Origin: Variovorax paradoxus
GTDB taxonomy: Bacteria > Pseudomonadota > Gammaproteobacteria > Burkholderiales > Burkholderiaceae_C
Length of the DNA stretch: 64,000 nt
Assembly: GCF_000834655.1 (NCBI RefSeq)
Contig: NZ_JXQQ01000004.1
Location: forward strand, 28,380-92,379
Direction of reading: 5' to 3'
Part shown: positions 8,721 to 17,317 of the stretch, in pieces
How positions within the stretch are numbered: the first letter of the stretch is position 1
Layout of the letters: every line of letters begins with the position of its first letter
Position numbers and translations under genes: made by a program
The notes under the pieces: model-generated
What the model saw: only the letters and a program-made list of their open reading frames with translations
The model's database searches: none
Told to the model about the DNA's origin: nothing

Positions 8721-9908
8721 CTACAAAAGTCCGCGCCCACCAAGATTTCGCATCAACGCGCTTACGCCGAAAGTCCAGCGCGGCGCCCGGTCGGCATGCA
8801 CGACGCGGTTGAACAGCGCGCCGAGTTCCGGTGCGCCGATGCGCACGTGGTCGCCGACGACGTGGGTGAATCCTTGCCCAGGGCCGTGACGGTCTTGTGT
8901 CGGCGCGAACATGGTGCCTAGAAACAACATGAAGCCGTCTGGGTAGTCATGGTGAATGCCGACGGCCTGCGACACGATGTCCAGCGGATCGCGGCTGATC
9001 TTCGTGAGCGAGCTCGAGCCCTCCAGCACGAAGCCCTCGGGCCCCGTGACTTCGAGCGCAACGGTGATGCGGCGCACGTCGGCAATGCCGAAGTGATCGT
9101 CGAAGAGACGAATGAAAGGGCCGATCGCGCACGAGGCGTTGTTGTCCTTGGCCTTGCCCAGCAGCAAGGCGCTGCGGCCTTCGAAGTCGCGCAGGTTGAC
9201 GTCGTTGCCCAGCGCGGCGCCCAAGGTTTCGCCGCGGCTGTTCACGGCGAGCACGACCTCGGGCTCGGGGTTGTTCCAGACCGAGCCCGAGTGGATGCCC
9301 ACGTCGGCGCCGGTGCCCACGGCGGCCAGCACCGGGGCCTTGGTGAATATCTCCGCGTCGGGGCCGATGCCCACTTCGAGGTACTGCGACCACACGCCCT
9401 GCGCGATCAGCACCTCCTTGACCTTCGCGGCCTCGGGCGAGCCGGGGACGATGTCCGCGAGGTTGTCGCCCAGCACCTTGCCGATGGCCGCGCGCGTGGC
9501 CTCGGCCTGCGAGGCATCGCCGCGCGCCTGCTCCTCGATCACGCGCTCCAGCAGGCTCGCCACGAAGGTCACGCCGCTCGCCTTGATGACCTGCAGGTCG
9601 CACGGCGCGAGCAGCCAGGGCTTGCGGTTGTCGCGCACGGTCTCGTCGCTGTTGGCGAGCACGGCATCGAGCGCGGCGACGCGCGGCGCCTTGCCGCTCT
9701 TCAGTGCTTCGCGCACGGCGGCGGACGGCGAGCCCTTGGCTTCGAGCAGGTCGCTCATGGTCGGCGCGAGCGTCGACAGGTCGTGCAGGCCGCCTTCGTG
9801 CACGGCCACCAGCACCGGGCCCACATCGGGCTGCCAGATGCGGCCGACCAGGGTGGCGCGGTCCGCGTCGCTGGGGAGGCTGGTCGAGGGCGAGAGGTTC
9901 AGGGCCAT
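8721..9908 (-). CDS. Fumarylacetoacetate hydrolase family enzyme
   Basis: The 395-residue product belongs to the FAH superfamily, which are metal-dependent hydrolases, decarboxylases or dehydratases acting on 2-oxo acids. The C-terminal catalytic domain shows GSVWNNPEPEVVLAVNSRG, with the metal-binding E-x-E motif (PEPEVVL), and GNDVNLRDFEGRS. The length matches the longer FAH members that act on 2-keto-3-deoxy sugar acids, but substrate cannot be assigned. The ATG at 9908 is preferred over an ATG 18 nt upstream because a GGAGA precedes it. It lies 124 bp after nicB on the same strand, so it may be the last gene of the nicotinate operon. Confidence 0.85.
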   Translation of the reverse strand: MALNLSPSTSLPSDADRATLVGRIWQPDVGPVLVAVHEGGLHDLSTLAPTMSDLLEAKGSPSAAVREALKSGKAPRVAALDAVLANSDETVRDNRKPWLLAPCDLQVIKASGVTFVASLLERVIEEQARGDASQAEATRAAIGKVLGDNLADIVPGSPEAAKVKEVLIAQGVWSQYLEVGIGPDAEIFTKAPVLAAVGTGADVGIHSGSVWNNPEPEVVLAVNSRGETLGAALGNDVNLRDFEGRSALLLGKAKDNNASCAIGPFIRLFDDHFGIADVRRITVALEVTGPEGFVLEGSSSLTKISRDPLDIVSQAVGIHHDYPDGFMLFLGTMFAPTQDRHGPGQGFTHVVGDHVRIGAPELGALFNRVVHADRAPRWTFGVSALMRNLGGRGLL

Positions 9909-10032
9909 GGTGCTGTATGTCTCCATTGAAGGTGTTCAGTGCTGCGCGCGAGCCGCGAGGCCGGTGCGCGACGCCGCATCGTAGCCTCGGCAGTGATCGT
10001 GTGGGCGCGCGCAGGCGCACCTGAACAGCCGC

Positions 10033-13000
10033 TCAGTGCGCCTTTGCGGCGCGCACGCGCGCCACCTGCGCGGGCAGGTCGGACCACGCCGGCTCCTGCG
10101 GCGCGAAGCGCGCGCGCATGTAGCCGGCCAGCTCGGCGATCTGCCGGTCGTCGAGCGCCTCGCGGAACGCCGGCATGAAGCCGATGTCGCGGCCGGCCGG
10201 CTCGCGCACGCCATCGAGGATGGTGCGCAGCAGGTTGTCGGGCCGTGCGCTCGTGAGGCTGCTGTTGAGCGCGAGCGGCGTGTTCACGCCCAGCAGCGTC
10301 GGGCCGTTGCCGTCGTGGTGGCACGACGCGCAGGCGCTGTCGAACATGCGCTGCGCGGGGCCGAGCAACTGGCCTTGCGTGCGGGCCGCGTTGGCGACGG
10401 CCTGTTGCGCGAGGGCTTGCGGTTCGGCGGCCGGCGTCGGGTTGAACGAGCCGAGGTAGGTCGCCATGGCGCGCACATCGGCATCGGGCACCTGGCCGAG
10501 TTCGCGCACCACCTCGGCCATCGGGCCGCCGGCGATGCCGTGGCGTTGCGTGTGGCCGTTGCGCAGGTACCGGTAGAGCTCTTCGGTGTCCCACGGCACG
10601 GCGGACTTCGACAGGTGCGTGAGCGCGGGCGCCTCCCACCCATCGACCATCGCGCCCGAGAGGAACGCGCTGCCGCCCTGCTCCGCGCCGAGCGCATTGC
10701 GCGGCGTGTGGCAGGCGCCGCAGTGGCCCAGGCCGTTGACGAGGTACGCGCCACGGTTCCACTCGGCGCTCTGCGTCGCGACGGGCTGCAGCGGTGCGGG
10801 GTCGTGAAAGAGCGCGTTCCACCCGGCCATCAGCGGCCGCATGCTGAACGGAAACTTGAGTTCGGACTTCGGCGTTTCCGCGCGCACCGCGGGCATCGAC
10901 ATGAAGTACGCGTAGAGCGCCTGCAGGTCGTCGTCGCTGGTCTTGGCGAACGCGGTGTAAGGGAACGCCGGATAGAGGTGATGGCCATCGCGCGAGACGC
11001 CTTCGCGCATCGCGCGCTGGAACGCGCTGAACGACCAGCGGCCCAGGCCCGTGGCGGCATCGGGCGTGAGGTTGGTGGTGTAGAGCGTGCCGAAGGGCGT
11101 GTCCATCGCGCGGCCTCCTGCGTTGGGCGCGCCGCCGGGTGCGGTGTGGCACACCGCGCAATCGCCGAGCGCGGCGAGCACGCGGCCGCGTTCGATGGTG
11201 GATTGGCTGTAGACCGGCGCGGTCAGCGAGACGGGCGCGATGGACGAACGCCAGCCGAGCAGGCCGGCGACGACACCGATGCCGCCGATGAAGAGCGCGG
11301 CGCCCGTGGCCCACACACCCTTGCGCCGAGGCCAAGGTGCATCCGTCTTGCTCCTTCCCCCTTTGGGGGAAGGTTGGGATGGGGGCACGGCGGCGTCACC
11401 ACTCGCACGCCGCATGCCCCCACCCCCGCCCTCCCCCGCAACGGGAGGAAGCAAACCCCGATTCAGTTCAGCCAGCACCGTCTCCGGCGTGAACGGCGGC
11501 GCCCTGAACCGCACCCCCGTCGCATCGAAGATCGCATTCGCGATCGCCGCCGTTCCCGGCACCGAAGACGACTCGCCAGCCCCCAGCGACGGCTCGCCCG
11601 GCCGCGGCATGTGCATCACCTCGATCACCGGCACGTCGCGGAAATTGATGATCGGGTAGCTGCCCCATTCGCGGCTCGCGACCACGCCGGTCGGCAGCAC
11701 GCCGGGCAACTGCGCGCCGCCCGATGGCGCACCCTGCTGCGGCGCGAACTTCACCTCTTCCATCAGCGCCCGGCTGGTGGTCTGGATCACGTTGCCGTGC
11801 ACCTGGTGCTCGACGCCCGCGGGGTTGACCATCAAGCCCGCGTCGTGCCCCACCACCACGCGGCGCACATGCACCTCGCCGGTCTTGCGGTTGACCTCGA
11901 CGTCGGCCACCCAGGCGGCCCATGCGGCGCCGAAGCCCGGCCACTTGCTGTGGATGTAGCGCGCGTATGCGAAGCCCTGGCCGAAGAGGATGTCGCCCCC
12001 TTCGCCGAGCCCGCCGTCCGCGTTCTCCTGCGGCCCGGTGCGCATGCGCCAGCCGGCCTTCTGCGCGGTGGCCTGCACGAGCTCGACCGCGCGCGGATCG
12101 TTCAGATGGCGCAAGCGGAACTGCACCGGATCGACACCTGCGGCCGTCGCGAGCTCGTCGATGTACGACTCGTGCGCGAACGAACTCGGCAACGCCGACA
12201 CGCCGCGCAGCCACGAGGCGCGCACGATCGGCGCCATGTCGTTGACCTTCACGCGCAGGTTGTCGTAGCTGTACGGCGGGCGCGCGGTGCGGTCGCCCAT
12301 CTCGTAGGCCTGCGCGACCGGCTCGATGGTGCGCGTGAGCAAGAGCGCGAGCGTGGGCGCGCCGTTCGACGGGTAGGAGGTTTCGAAGTCGTAGGCGGCG
12401 ATGCGGCCATCGGCCATGAGCCCGCCATCGACTTCCATGAGTTGCGCCGCACCCTTGGGCTCCCACGCATGCTCCTGTTCGCGCGTGAGCTGCACGCGCA
12501 CCGGCATGCCGACGGCGCGCGCGAGCAGCGCTGCGTCGGCCGCCACGTCGTCGGCGCCGTTGCGGCCGTAGCAGCCCGCGGCTTCCATGCGAACCACGTC
12601 GACCTGCACGTCGTCCACGCCCATGAGCCTGGCCAGGTCGGCGCGCAGCACATGCGGGTTCTGCGAGCCGGCCCACACGCGAAGAACAATGCCCCCACGC
12701 TCCCCCGCTGCGTGTGGGTCGCTGCCCCCCGAGGGGGCCGCGTTCCGCCCTGGGAGCGTCCCGGCGGCGGAACCGCTGCCGCTGCCGCTGCCGTCGGCCG
12801 GCTGCCAGTCGGCCAGCGCGCACGAGGGGCCGATGGAGGCGTGCATCTGGTAGGGCCAGACGTAGGTGCGCTGCATCGGCTGCGATGCGGCAGCGATGGC
12901 GCCATCGACATCGCCTTCGTCCACCAACAGGCGCTGCGTCGAAGGGTTGTCGCGAAGCGCCTGCGCGACATCGGAAAGGTCGGGCATGCCGGGCCACGGC

Positions 13001-13875
13001 TTCCACGTGACGCGCAGCTCGCGCAGCGCCTGCTCGGCGTGCTCTTCGCGCTCGGCCACGATGCCGACGAAGTCGCGGACCACGACCACGGCGCGGATGC
13101 CGGGGATGTGCGCGATCGACGATTCATCGACCGCCTCGAGCGTGTTGCCGATGAAATCGCCGTGGTCCGCGCCGGCATACGGGGGGCGCACGACGCGACC
13201 GTGCAGCATGCCGGGCACGCGCATGTCGTGCACGAACACGAGCTCGCCTGCGAGCTTGCCGGGAATGTCCACGCGCGCCTGGCGTGTGCCGACGATGCGG
13301 TAGTCGGCCGGGTCCTTGGGCTTCGCGCCGGAGTCCAGGCGGAGCACCGTGCGCTGGTGCGCCACGAGGTCCGCATAGCTGACGTGAAGGTCGGGCGTCT
13401 CGGTGACGCGCACCACGCCGTGGCGCACCTGCAGCGCGTCGGCTGCAACGCCCAGGCGCTCGGCCGCGCGAGCGAGCAGCCAGGCCCGCGCCTGCGCTGC
13501 GGCAAGGCGCAGCGGTTGCGCATGGATCTGGATCGATGCACTCGCGATCGTCGCGCCCTGGTTGGGCACGCGCGCGGTGTCGCCCAGCATCATGCGAACG
13601 CAGGGCATGCCCAGATCGAGCTCTTCGGCCACGATCTGCGAAAGCGCTGTCTGGATGCCGGTGCCGAGATCGACGTGGCCGTTGAGCGCGGAGACGCTGC
13701 CGTCGTCCCATACGGCGAGCAGGATTTCGTCGCCCTCGATGGGGTTGCCCGCGATCGCTGCGGGCTGGCCCTTGGCGGGCATCGGTGCGGCGGGCGTTTC
13801 GCGCACCACGAGCAGCACGCCGTCGGCGGCAAGAAACTCCGCGCGGGTCTGCGGCAGGTCGGCGCGGCGTGTCAT
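10033..13875 (-). CDS. nicB: Nicotinate dehydrogenase-type large subunit: molybdopterin domain fused to three-haem cytochrome c
   Basis: This about 1280-residue protein joins a xanthine-dehydrogenase-family molybdopterin-binding region (residues 1 to about 800) to a membrane segment near 850-870 and a cytochrome c region. The three CxxCH haem sites are at about residues 906, 1052 and 1182. The same architecture is found in NicB, which hydroxylates nicotinate to 6-hydroxynicotinate and passes electrons to the respiratory chain. The start is the ATG at 13875; a longer frame reads into repeat sequence. Two repeat-derived in-frame segments occur, at about residues 364-396 and 808-843. The partner is nicA just upstream. 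The substrate call rests on nearby nicotinamidase and 6-hydroxynicotinate reductase genes. Confidence 0.85.
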   Translation of the reverse strand: MTRRADLPQTRAEFLAADGVLLVVRETPAAPMPAKGQPAAIAGNPIEGDEILLAVWDDGSVSALNGHVDLGTGIQTALSQIVAEELDLGMPCVRMMLGDTARVPNQGATIASASIQIHAQPLRLAAAQARAWLLARAAERLGVAADALQVRHGVVRVTETPDLHVSYADLVAHQRTVLRLDSGAKPKDPADYRIVGTRQARVDIPGKLAGELVFVHDMRVPGMLHGRVVRPPYAGADHGDFIGNTLEAVDESSIAHIPGIRAVVVVRDFVGIVAEREEHAEQALRELRVTWKPWPGMPDLSDVAQALRDNPSTQRLLVDEGDVDGAIAAASQPMQRTYVWPYQMHASIGPSCALADWQPADGSGSGSGSAAGTLPGRNAAPSGGSDPHAAGERGGIVLRVWAGSQNPHVLRADLARLMGVDDVQVDVVRMEAAGCYGRNGADDVAADAALLARAVGMPVRVQLTREQEHAWEPKGAAQLMEVDGGLMADGRIAAYDFETSYPSNGAPTLALLLTRTIEPVAQAYEMGDRTARPPYSYDNLRVKVNDMAPIVRASWLRGVSALPSSFAHESYIDELATAAGVDPVQFRLRHLNDPRAVELVQATAQKAGWRMRTGPQENADGGLGEGGDILFGQGFAYARYIHSKWPGFGAAWAAWVADVEVNRKTGEVHVRRVVVGHDAGLMVNPAGVEHQVHGNVIQTTSRALMEEVKFAPQQGAPSGGAQLPGVLPTGVVASREWGSYPIINFRDVPVIEVMHMPRPGEPSLGAGESSSVPGTAAIANAIFDATGVRFRAPPFTPETVLAELNRGLLPPVAGEGGGGGMRRASGDAAVPPSQPSPKGGRSKTDAPWPRRKGVWATGAALFIGGIGVVAGLLGWRSSIAPVSLTAPVYSQSTIERGRVLAALGDCAVCHTAPGGAPNAGGRAMDTPFGTLYTTNLTPDAATGLGRWSFSAFQRAMREGVSRDGHHLYPAFPYTAFAKTSDDDLQALYAYFMSMPAVRAETPKSELKFPFSMRPLMAGWNALFHDPAPLQPVATQSAEWNRGAYLVNGLGHCGACHTPRNALGAEQGGSAFLSGAMVDGWEAPALTHLSKSAVPWDTEELYRYLRNGHTQRHGIAGGPMAEVVRELGQVPDADVRAMATYLGSFNPTPAAEPQALAQQAVANAARTQGQLLGPAQRMFDSACASCHHDGNGPTLLGVNTPLALNSSLTSARPDNLLRTILDGVREPAGRDIGFMPAFREALDDRQIAELAGYMRARFAPQEPAWSDLPAQVARVRAAKAH
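11347..11454. repeat. Type A palindromic repeat inside nicB
   Basis: The copy runs from cttgctccttcccc through a GGGATGGGGGCA arm to a TGCCCCCACCCC arm and gggaggaagcaa. It lies in frame at the junction of the molybdopterin and cytochrome regions of nicB, adding a Gly/Pro/Ser-rich stretch (GEGGGGGMRRASGD and QPSPKGGRSK). Matching copies lie at 13879-14003, 28331-28438 and 43294-43416. Confidence 0.8.
12690..12785. repeat. Type C GC-rich repeat inside nicB
   Basis: The segment tgggtcgctgccccccgagg, with its surrounding gcgtcccggcggcgg, resembles the CCCCCTTGGGGGG-type repeats at 26289-26385 and 44103-44205. It is translated in frame as a low-complexity insert (GSGSGSGSAAGTLPG and PSGGSDPHAAGERGG) within the molybdopterin domain, just before VWAGSQNPHVLR. 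Confidence 0.55.
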
Positions 13876-13878
13876 GGT

Positions 13879-14003
13879 CTTGCTCCCTCTCCCCTTGGGG
13901 AGAGGGCTGGGGTGAGGGTCAGCGGCGATGGCGAAGGCAATGCGTTTGCGAAGGCCGACGCCCTCACCCCAGCCCTCTCCCGCAAGCGGGAGAGGGGGCA
14001 AGA
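13879..14003. repeat. Type A palindromic repeat filling the nicA-nicB gap
   Basis: Two nested hairpins, CCCTCTCCCCTTGGGGAGAG and CTCTCCCGCAAGCGGGAGAG, are joined by GGCTGGGGTGAGGG and its complement CCCTCACCCCAGCC. Together they form a long cruciform-capable element of about 125 bp. It occupies nearly the whole gap between the nicA stop and the nicB start. Confidence 0.85.
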
Positions 14004-14011
14004 AGGGCCGG

Positions 14012-14512
14012 TCACCGGTTCACCTCTGCGCGCATGCGCACAGCCGCGCGCTGCACGGCATCGAGAATTTCAATGTGCGTGCCGCAACGGCACAGGTTGC
14101 CCGACAGCTCGCTGCGGATCCGCGTCTCGCTCGCGTGCGGATCGCGCGCAAGCAGCGCCGCCGCCTGCATCACCATGCCGTTGAGGCAGTAGCCGCACTG
14201 CGCGGCCTGCGCGTCTTCGAAGGCCGCCTGCACCGGATGCCAGCGCCCGCGCGAGCCCAGGCCTTCCAGGGTGGTGACCTCGCGGCCCGCCACCCCTTGG
14301 ACGGGAATCACGCACGAACGCGCAGCGACGCCGTCGACATGCACCGTGCATGCACCGCACTGACCCAACCCGCATCCGTACTTGGGTCCGTTCAGCTCGA
14401 GGTCGTTGCGCAGGAACTGCAGCAGCGACGCCTCGCGGGGCACGCCCGCGAGCGACTGTGCCTGACCGTTGACCTGCAGATGCAGCGGCTCAGCGCCGCA
14501 ACTGTCCGTCAC
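14012..14512 (-). CDS. nicA: Nicotinate dehydrogenase small subunit, 2x[2Fe-2S]
   Basis: This 166-residue iron-sulphur subunit carries electrons from the molybdenum centre of NicB. The plant-type cluster motif CGLGQCGACT uses Cys47, 52, 55 and 67. The C-terminal helical cluster uses Cys106, 109, 141 and 143 (QCGYC and LCRCGTH). The length is typical of the xanthine-dehydrogenase family small subunit. Its ATG at 14512 lies 23 bp inside the 3' end of the upstream solute-binding protein gene. No FAD subunit gene is nearby, as expected when a cytochrome-fused NicB is the electron outlet. Confidence 0.9.
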   Translation of the reverse strand: MTDSCGAEPLHLQVNGQAQSLAGVPREASLLQFLRNDLELNGPKYGCGLGQCGACTVHVDGVAARSCVIPVQGVAGREVTTLEGLGSRGRWHPVQAAFEDAQAAQCGYCLNGMVMQAAALLARDPHASETRIRSELSGNLCRCGTHIEILDAVQRAAVRMRAEVNR

Positions 14513-15650
14513 GGGTGTACATCTCCAGGTCCACGAAGGTCGAGCCGTTGTGGTTCTTCGCGCTGTAGTCGATGGGGAAGTCGCCGAAGCGCGTGCTGCC
14601 GATGCTCTCGAGCCCGGCCACGAAGCTGTCGCGCGTGAGCGTCTTGCCCGCGCGGCGCAGGCCCTCGACCATCACGCGCGCGACGATGTAGCCCTCCAGC
14701 GTGGTGTAGCTGTCGATCTTCTCGCCGAACTCGGCGCGGTCGCGCTGGTAGTCGGCCACGATGGGCACGCGCTGCGCGTTCGGCGGCGGCACGATGCTGG
14801 CCGTGACCAGGCCCGCGAGCTTGCCATCCAGCCGCTTGGCCGAGCCGGCCGCATCGGTGATGCCGACCGAGAGCGTGTAGAGCGGCGCGCCCACGCCGCC
14901 CGCGCGGTAGTCGCGGATGAAAGTCTCGACCATGCGGCCGGCCATGATCATCACGACCGCGCCGGGCTTGGCCGCGGAGATCTCGGTGGCGACCTGCTTC
15001 GCATCTTCCGCGGTGATGGCCAGCGGCAGCGTCTTGACGACCTGCACCTTGTACTCGGCCGCAAGCTGCTCGCAGGTGGCGAGGTTCGACTTGCCGAACG
15101 GGCTGTCCTGGAACACCACGGCGATCGAGGAGATGCCGATGGTCGAGAGGTGGCTGATGATCTTGCGCAGCTCCAGGTCGTAGCCCGCGCGCACATGGAA
15201 AAGATTGCGGTTGACCTTGGTGCGGAACGACGTGGTGCCCACCAGGGGCGCGAACATCGGAACGCCCGCCTTCTCGGCGAGCGGCATCGCGGCCGCGAGA
15301 TTGCCGGTGGCCACGAAGCCGGTGAGCGCGAAGACCTTGTCCTCGTCGATCAGCTTGGCCGTGTTGATGGCCGTCTTCGCAGGGTCGTAGGCATCGTCAT
15401 ACGTCACGAGTTCGATCTTGCGGCCGTTGATGCCGCCCGACTTGTTGACGCGGTCGAAGTAGAGCTTGATGCCCGCGCGGTAATCGACGCCGAAGTCCTT
15501 GGCCGGCCCGCTGAACACGGCCGACTGGCCGATGCGGATGGTGGTGTCGGTCACGCCGTTTTCTGCGCGTGCCGACCCGAGAAGGCCCGGGCCCAGAGCC
15601 AGGGCCGCGCCGCCCGCCACCATGGCGCGCCTTGAAATCGAAAGCTTCAT
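14490..15650 (-). CDS. ABC transporter substrate-binding protein, branched-chain (Liv) type, Tat-like signal
   Basis: This 386-residue periplasmic binding protein is of the Leu/Ile/Val receptor family. The N-terminus MKLSISRRAMVAGGAALALG has a twin-arginine pair followed by a hydrophobic stretch and ARA cleavage region. The mature part starts with IRIGQSAVFSGPAKDFG, typical of this fold, and includes INGRKIELVTYDDAYDP. It lies between the nicotinamidase and nicA genes, and a separate Liv-type binding protein accompanies the transporter genes further upstream. The ligand is unknown. Nicotinamide, nicotinate or a breakdown product is an inference from context. Confidence 0.88.
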   Translation of the reverse strand: MKLSISRRAMVAGGAALALGPGLLGSARAENGVTDTTIRIGQSAVFSGPAKDFGVDYRAGIKLYFDRVNKSGGINGRKIELVTYDDAYDPAKTAINTAKLIDEDKVFALTGFVATGNLAAAMPLAEKAGVPMFAPLVGTTSFRTKVNRNLFHVRAGYDLELRKIISHLSTIGISSIAVVFQDSPFGKSNLATCEQLAAEYKVQVVKTLPLAITAEDAKQVATEISAAKPGAVVMIMAGRMVETFIRDYRAGGVGAPLYTLSVGITDAAGSAKRLDGKLAGLVTASIVPPPNAQRVPIVADYQRDRAEFGEKIDSYTTLEGYIVARVMVEGLRRAGKTLTRDSFVAGLESIGSTRFGDFPIDYSAKNHNGSTFVDLEMYTRDGQLRR

Positions 15651-15696
15651 GCGTCGTTTTTCTCGCAGTTGTGTCGTCGTTGAAGAAGAAATGCGC

Positions 15697-16422
15697 TCAG
15701 GTGCTCTGGATGTCGGCCGACTGGATGCGCTTGACGCCCTTGGCGGTCATCTGCTTCCAGGCCGCCGCAAGCGAGCCGTTGAGGTCGATGCCGCGCGTGG
15801 CGTCTTCGATCACGTAGGCGTCGAAGCCGGCCTTGCGCGCATCCATCGCGGTCCAGGCCACGCAGAAGTCGGTGGCCAGGCCCGTGACGAACACGGTCTT
15901 GATGCCGCGCGCCTTCAGGTAGCCGGCCAGGCCCGTGGCCGTCTTGTGGTCGGCTTCCTCGAAGGCCGAATAGCTGTCCATCTCTTTGTGGAAGCCCTTG
16001 CGGATGATGAGCTGCGCGGTCGGCACCTTCAGGTCCTTGCCGAGCGCGGCGTCGTCGGTGCCCTGCACGCAGTGGTCCGGCCACAGCACCTGCGTGCCGT
16101 AGTTGAGCTTGGTGGTCTCGAACGGTTTCTTGCCCGAGTACGTGCTCGCGAAGGAGGCGTGGCCTGCGGTGTGCCAATCCTGCGTGACGACGATGTTCTC
16201 GAACGCGGGCGCCAGTGCGTTGATGACCGGGATCACCTCGTTGCCGCCCTTCACCGCGAGCGTGCCGCCGTCCAGGAAGCAGTTCTGCACGTCGACCACG
16301 ATCAGCGCGGCCTTGGCACCGGGCTTGATCTTGCCGGCCGCGAAGGCCGAAAGGCCGAAGCTGCCGAGGCCACTCATGAGCCCGAGGGCAGCGGCGGACT
16401 TCAATACGGTTCTGCGATGCAT
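15697..16422 (-). CDS. pncA: Exported nicotinamidase (isochorismatase-like cysteine hydrolase)
   Basis: The enzyme deaminates nicotinamide to nicotinate and ammonia. The 241-residue product has the PncA catalytic triad Asp44 (VVDVQNCF), Lys142 (IIRKGF) and Cys187 (GLATDFCV). The metal ligands Asp82, His84 and His88 lie in DWHTAGHASF, and the WPDHC motif is also present. The N-terminus MHRRTVLKSAAALGLMSGLG looks like a Tat signal with AFA cleavage, so it is likely periplasmic, which is unusual for this family. It lies in the nicotinate operon 46 bp upstream of a binding-protein gene and would feed nicotinate to NicAB. Confidence 0.9.
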   Translation of the reverse strand: MHRRTVLKSAAALGLMSGLGSFGLSAFAAGKIKPGAKAALIVVDVQNCFLDGGTLAVKGGNEVIPVINALAPAFENIVVTQDWHTAGHASFASTYSGKKPFETTKLNYGTQVLWPDHCVQGTDDAALGKDLKVPTAQLIIRKGFHKEMDSYSAFEEADHKTATGLAGYLKARGIKTVFVTGLATDFCVAWTAMDARKAGFDAYVIEDATRGIDLNGSLAAAWKQMTAKGVKRIQSADIQST

Positions 16423-16482
16423 GGTGCGTACTCCTTGTAGAAGAGGGACGAGAACTCAAAAAGACCGAGGCAACTTTTCGGG

Positions 16483-16575
16483 AACACCACGGAACCGGCT
16501 TTGCCGGGCCGTCGGTGTTGCCCCCTGGGAAGGGGTTGGCGAAGCGGCATGGCGTGCGCAAAGACCGGGGGTGAG
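16483..16575. repeat. Type B interspersed repeat, copy 2 (reverse orientation)
   Basis: The segment contains aacaccacggaaccggcttt, gccgggcc, then gttgccccctgggaaggggt and gcgcaaagaccgggggtgag. It is the reverse complement of the block at 2971-3075. It fills the gap between livF and the nicotinamidase gene. Confidence 0.7.
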
Positions 16576-16582
16576 CTTCATG

Positions 16583-17317
16583 CTAGACGCTGAGATAGGC
16601 ACGGCGCACTTCTTCGTTGGCCGCGAGTTCGGCCATCGTGGCGTGGTAGCGGATCTGGCCCTTCTCCAGCACATAGGCGCGGTCGGACACGAGTTCGGCG
16701 AAGTGCATGTTCTGCTCCGAGAGCAGGATGCTCACGCCCTGCGCCTTGAGCTCCAGGATCATGTTGGCCATCTGCTCGACGATGACCGGTGCCACGCCCT
16801 CGGAAGGCTCGTCGAGCAGCACGAGATACGGATTGCCCATCAGCGTGCGCGCCACGGTGAGCATCTGCTGCTCGCCGCCGCTCATGCGGCCGCCGGGGCG
16901 GTTTGGCATTTCGCCGAGGTTGGGAAAGAGCTTGAACAGGCGCTCGGGCGTCCACAGCGGCGCCTCGGTGCCGTCGGCCCACTGCCGCGCGGGCTGCTTG
17001 CCGACTTCGAGGTTCTCCATCACCGTGAGGTCGGTGAACACGCGCCGGTCTTCGGGAACGAAGCCGAGGCCCAGGCGCGCCGCGTGGTGCGGCTCGCTCT
17101 TGGAAATGTCGTGGCCGAGGAAGCGCACCGCGCCACGTCGCTTGGCGAGCATGCCGATCAGCGCCTTCAGCGTGGTCGACTTGCCCGCGCCGTTGCGGCC
17201 CATGAGCGCGACGACTTCGCCGCGGCGCACGTCGAGGTCGACGTCATACAGGATCTGCGCTGCGCCGTACCAGGCGCACAGCGCCTTGGCCTGAAGAAGG
17301 GGTTCGTGCGTGCTCAT
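16583..17317 (-). CDS. livF: Branched-chain-type ABC transporter ATP-binding protein LivF
   Basis: This 244-residue ATPase subunit has Walker A GRNGAGKSTT, the signature MSGGEQQML and Walker B YLVLLDEPSEG, followed by the H-loop-equivalent LLSEQNMHFA. The start is the ATG at 17317, which overlaps the TGA of livG. It pairs with LivG to power the fused LivHM permease in the inner membrane. In this operon the system probably imports a pyridine carboxylate or amide rather than branched-chain amino acids. That substrate is inferred from context only. Confidence 0.93.
   Translation of the reverse strand: MSTHEPLLQAKALCAWYGAAQILYDVDLDVRRGEVVALMGRNGAGKSTTLKALIGMLAKRRGAVRFLGHDISKSEPHHAARLGLGFVPEDRRVFTDLTVMENLEVGKQPARQWADGTEAPLWTPERLFKLFPNLGEMPNRPGGRMSGGEQQMLTVARTLMGNPYLVLLDEPSEGVAPVIVEQMANMILELKAQGVSILLSEQNMHFAELVSDRAYVLEKGQIRYHATMAELAANEEVRRAYLSV

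Noticed and set aside
13876..14001. N-terminal extension of nicB
   Set aside because: The 42 residues are translated from a palindromic repeat (PPLPLAGEGWGEG and similar), not from the enzyme family.
10036..14184. Very long open frame on the plus strand opposite nicB, about 1380 codons
   Set aside because: It lies antisense to a gene with clear molybdopterin and CxxCH motifs. Its translation is low-complexity (rich in Arg, Ala, Gly) and has no domain, an effect of high GC.
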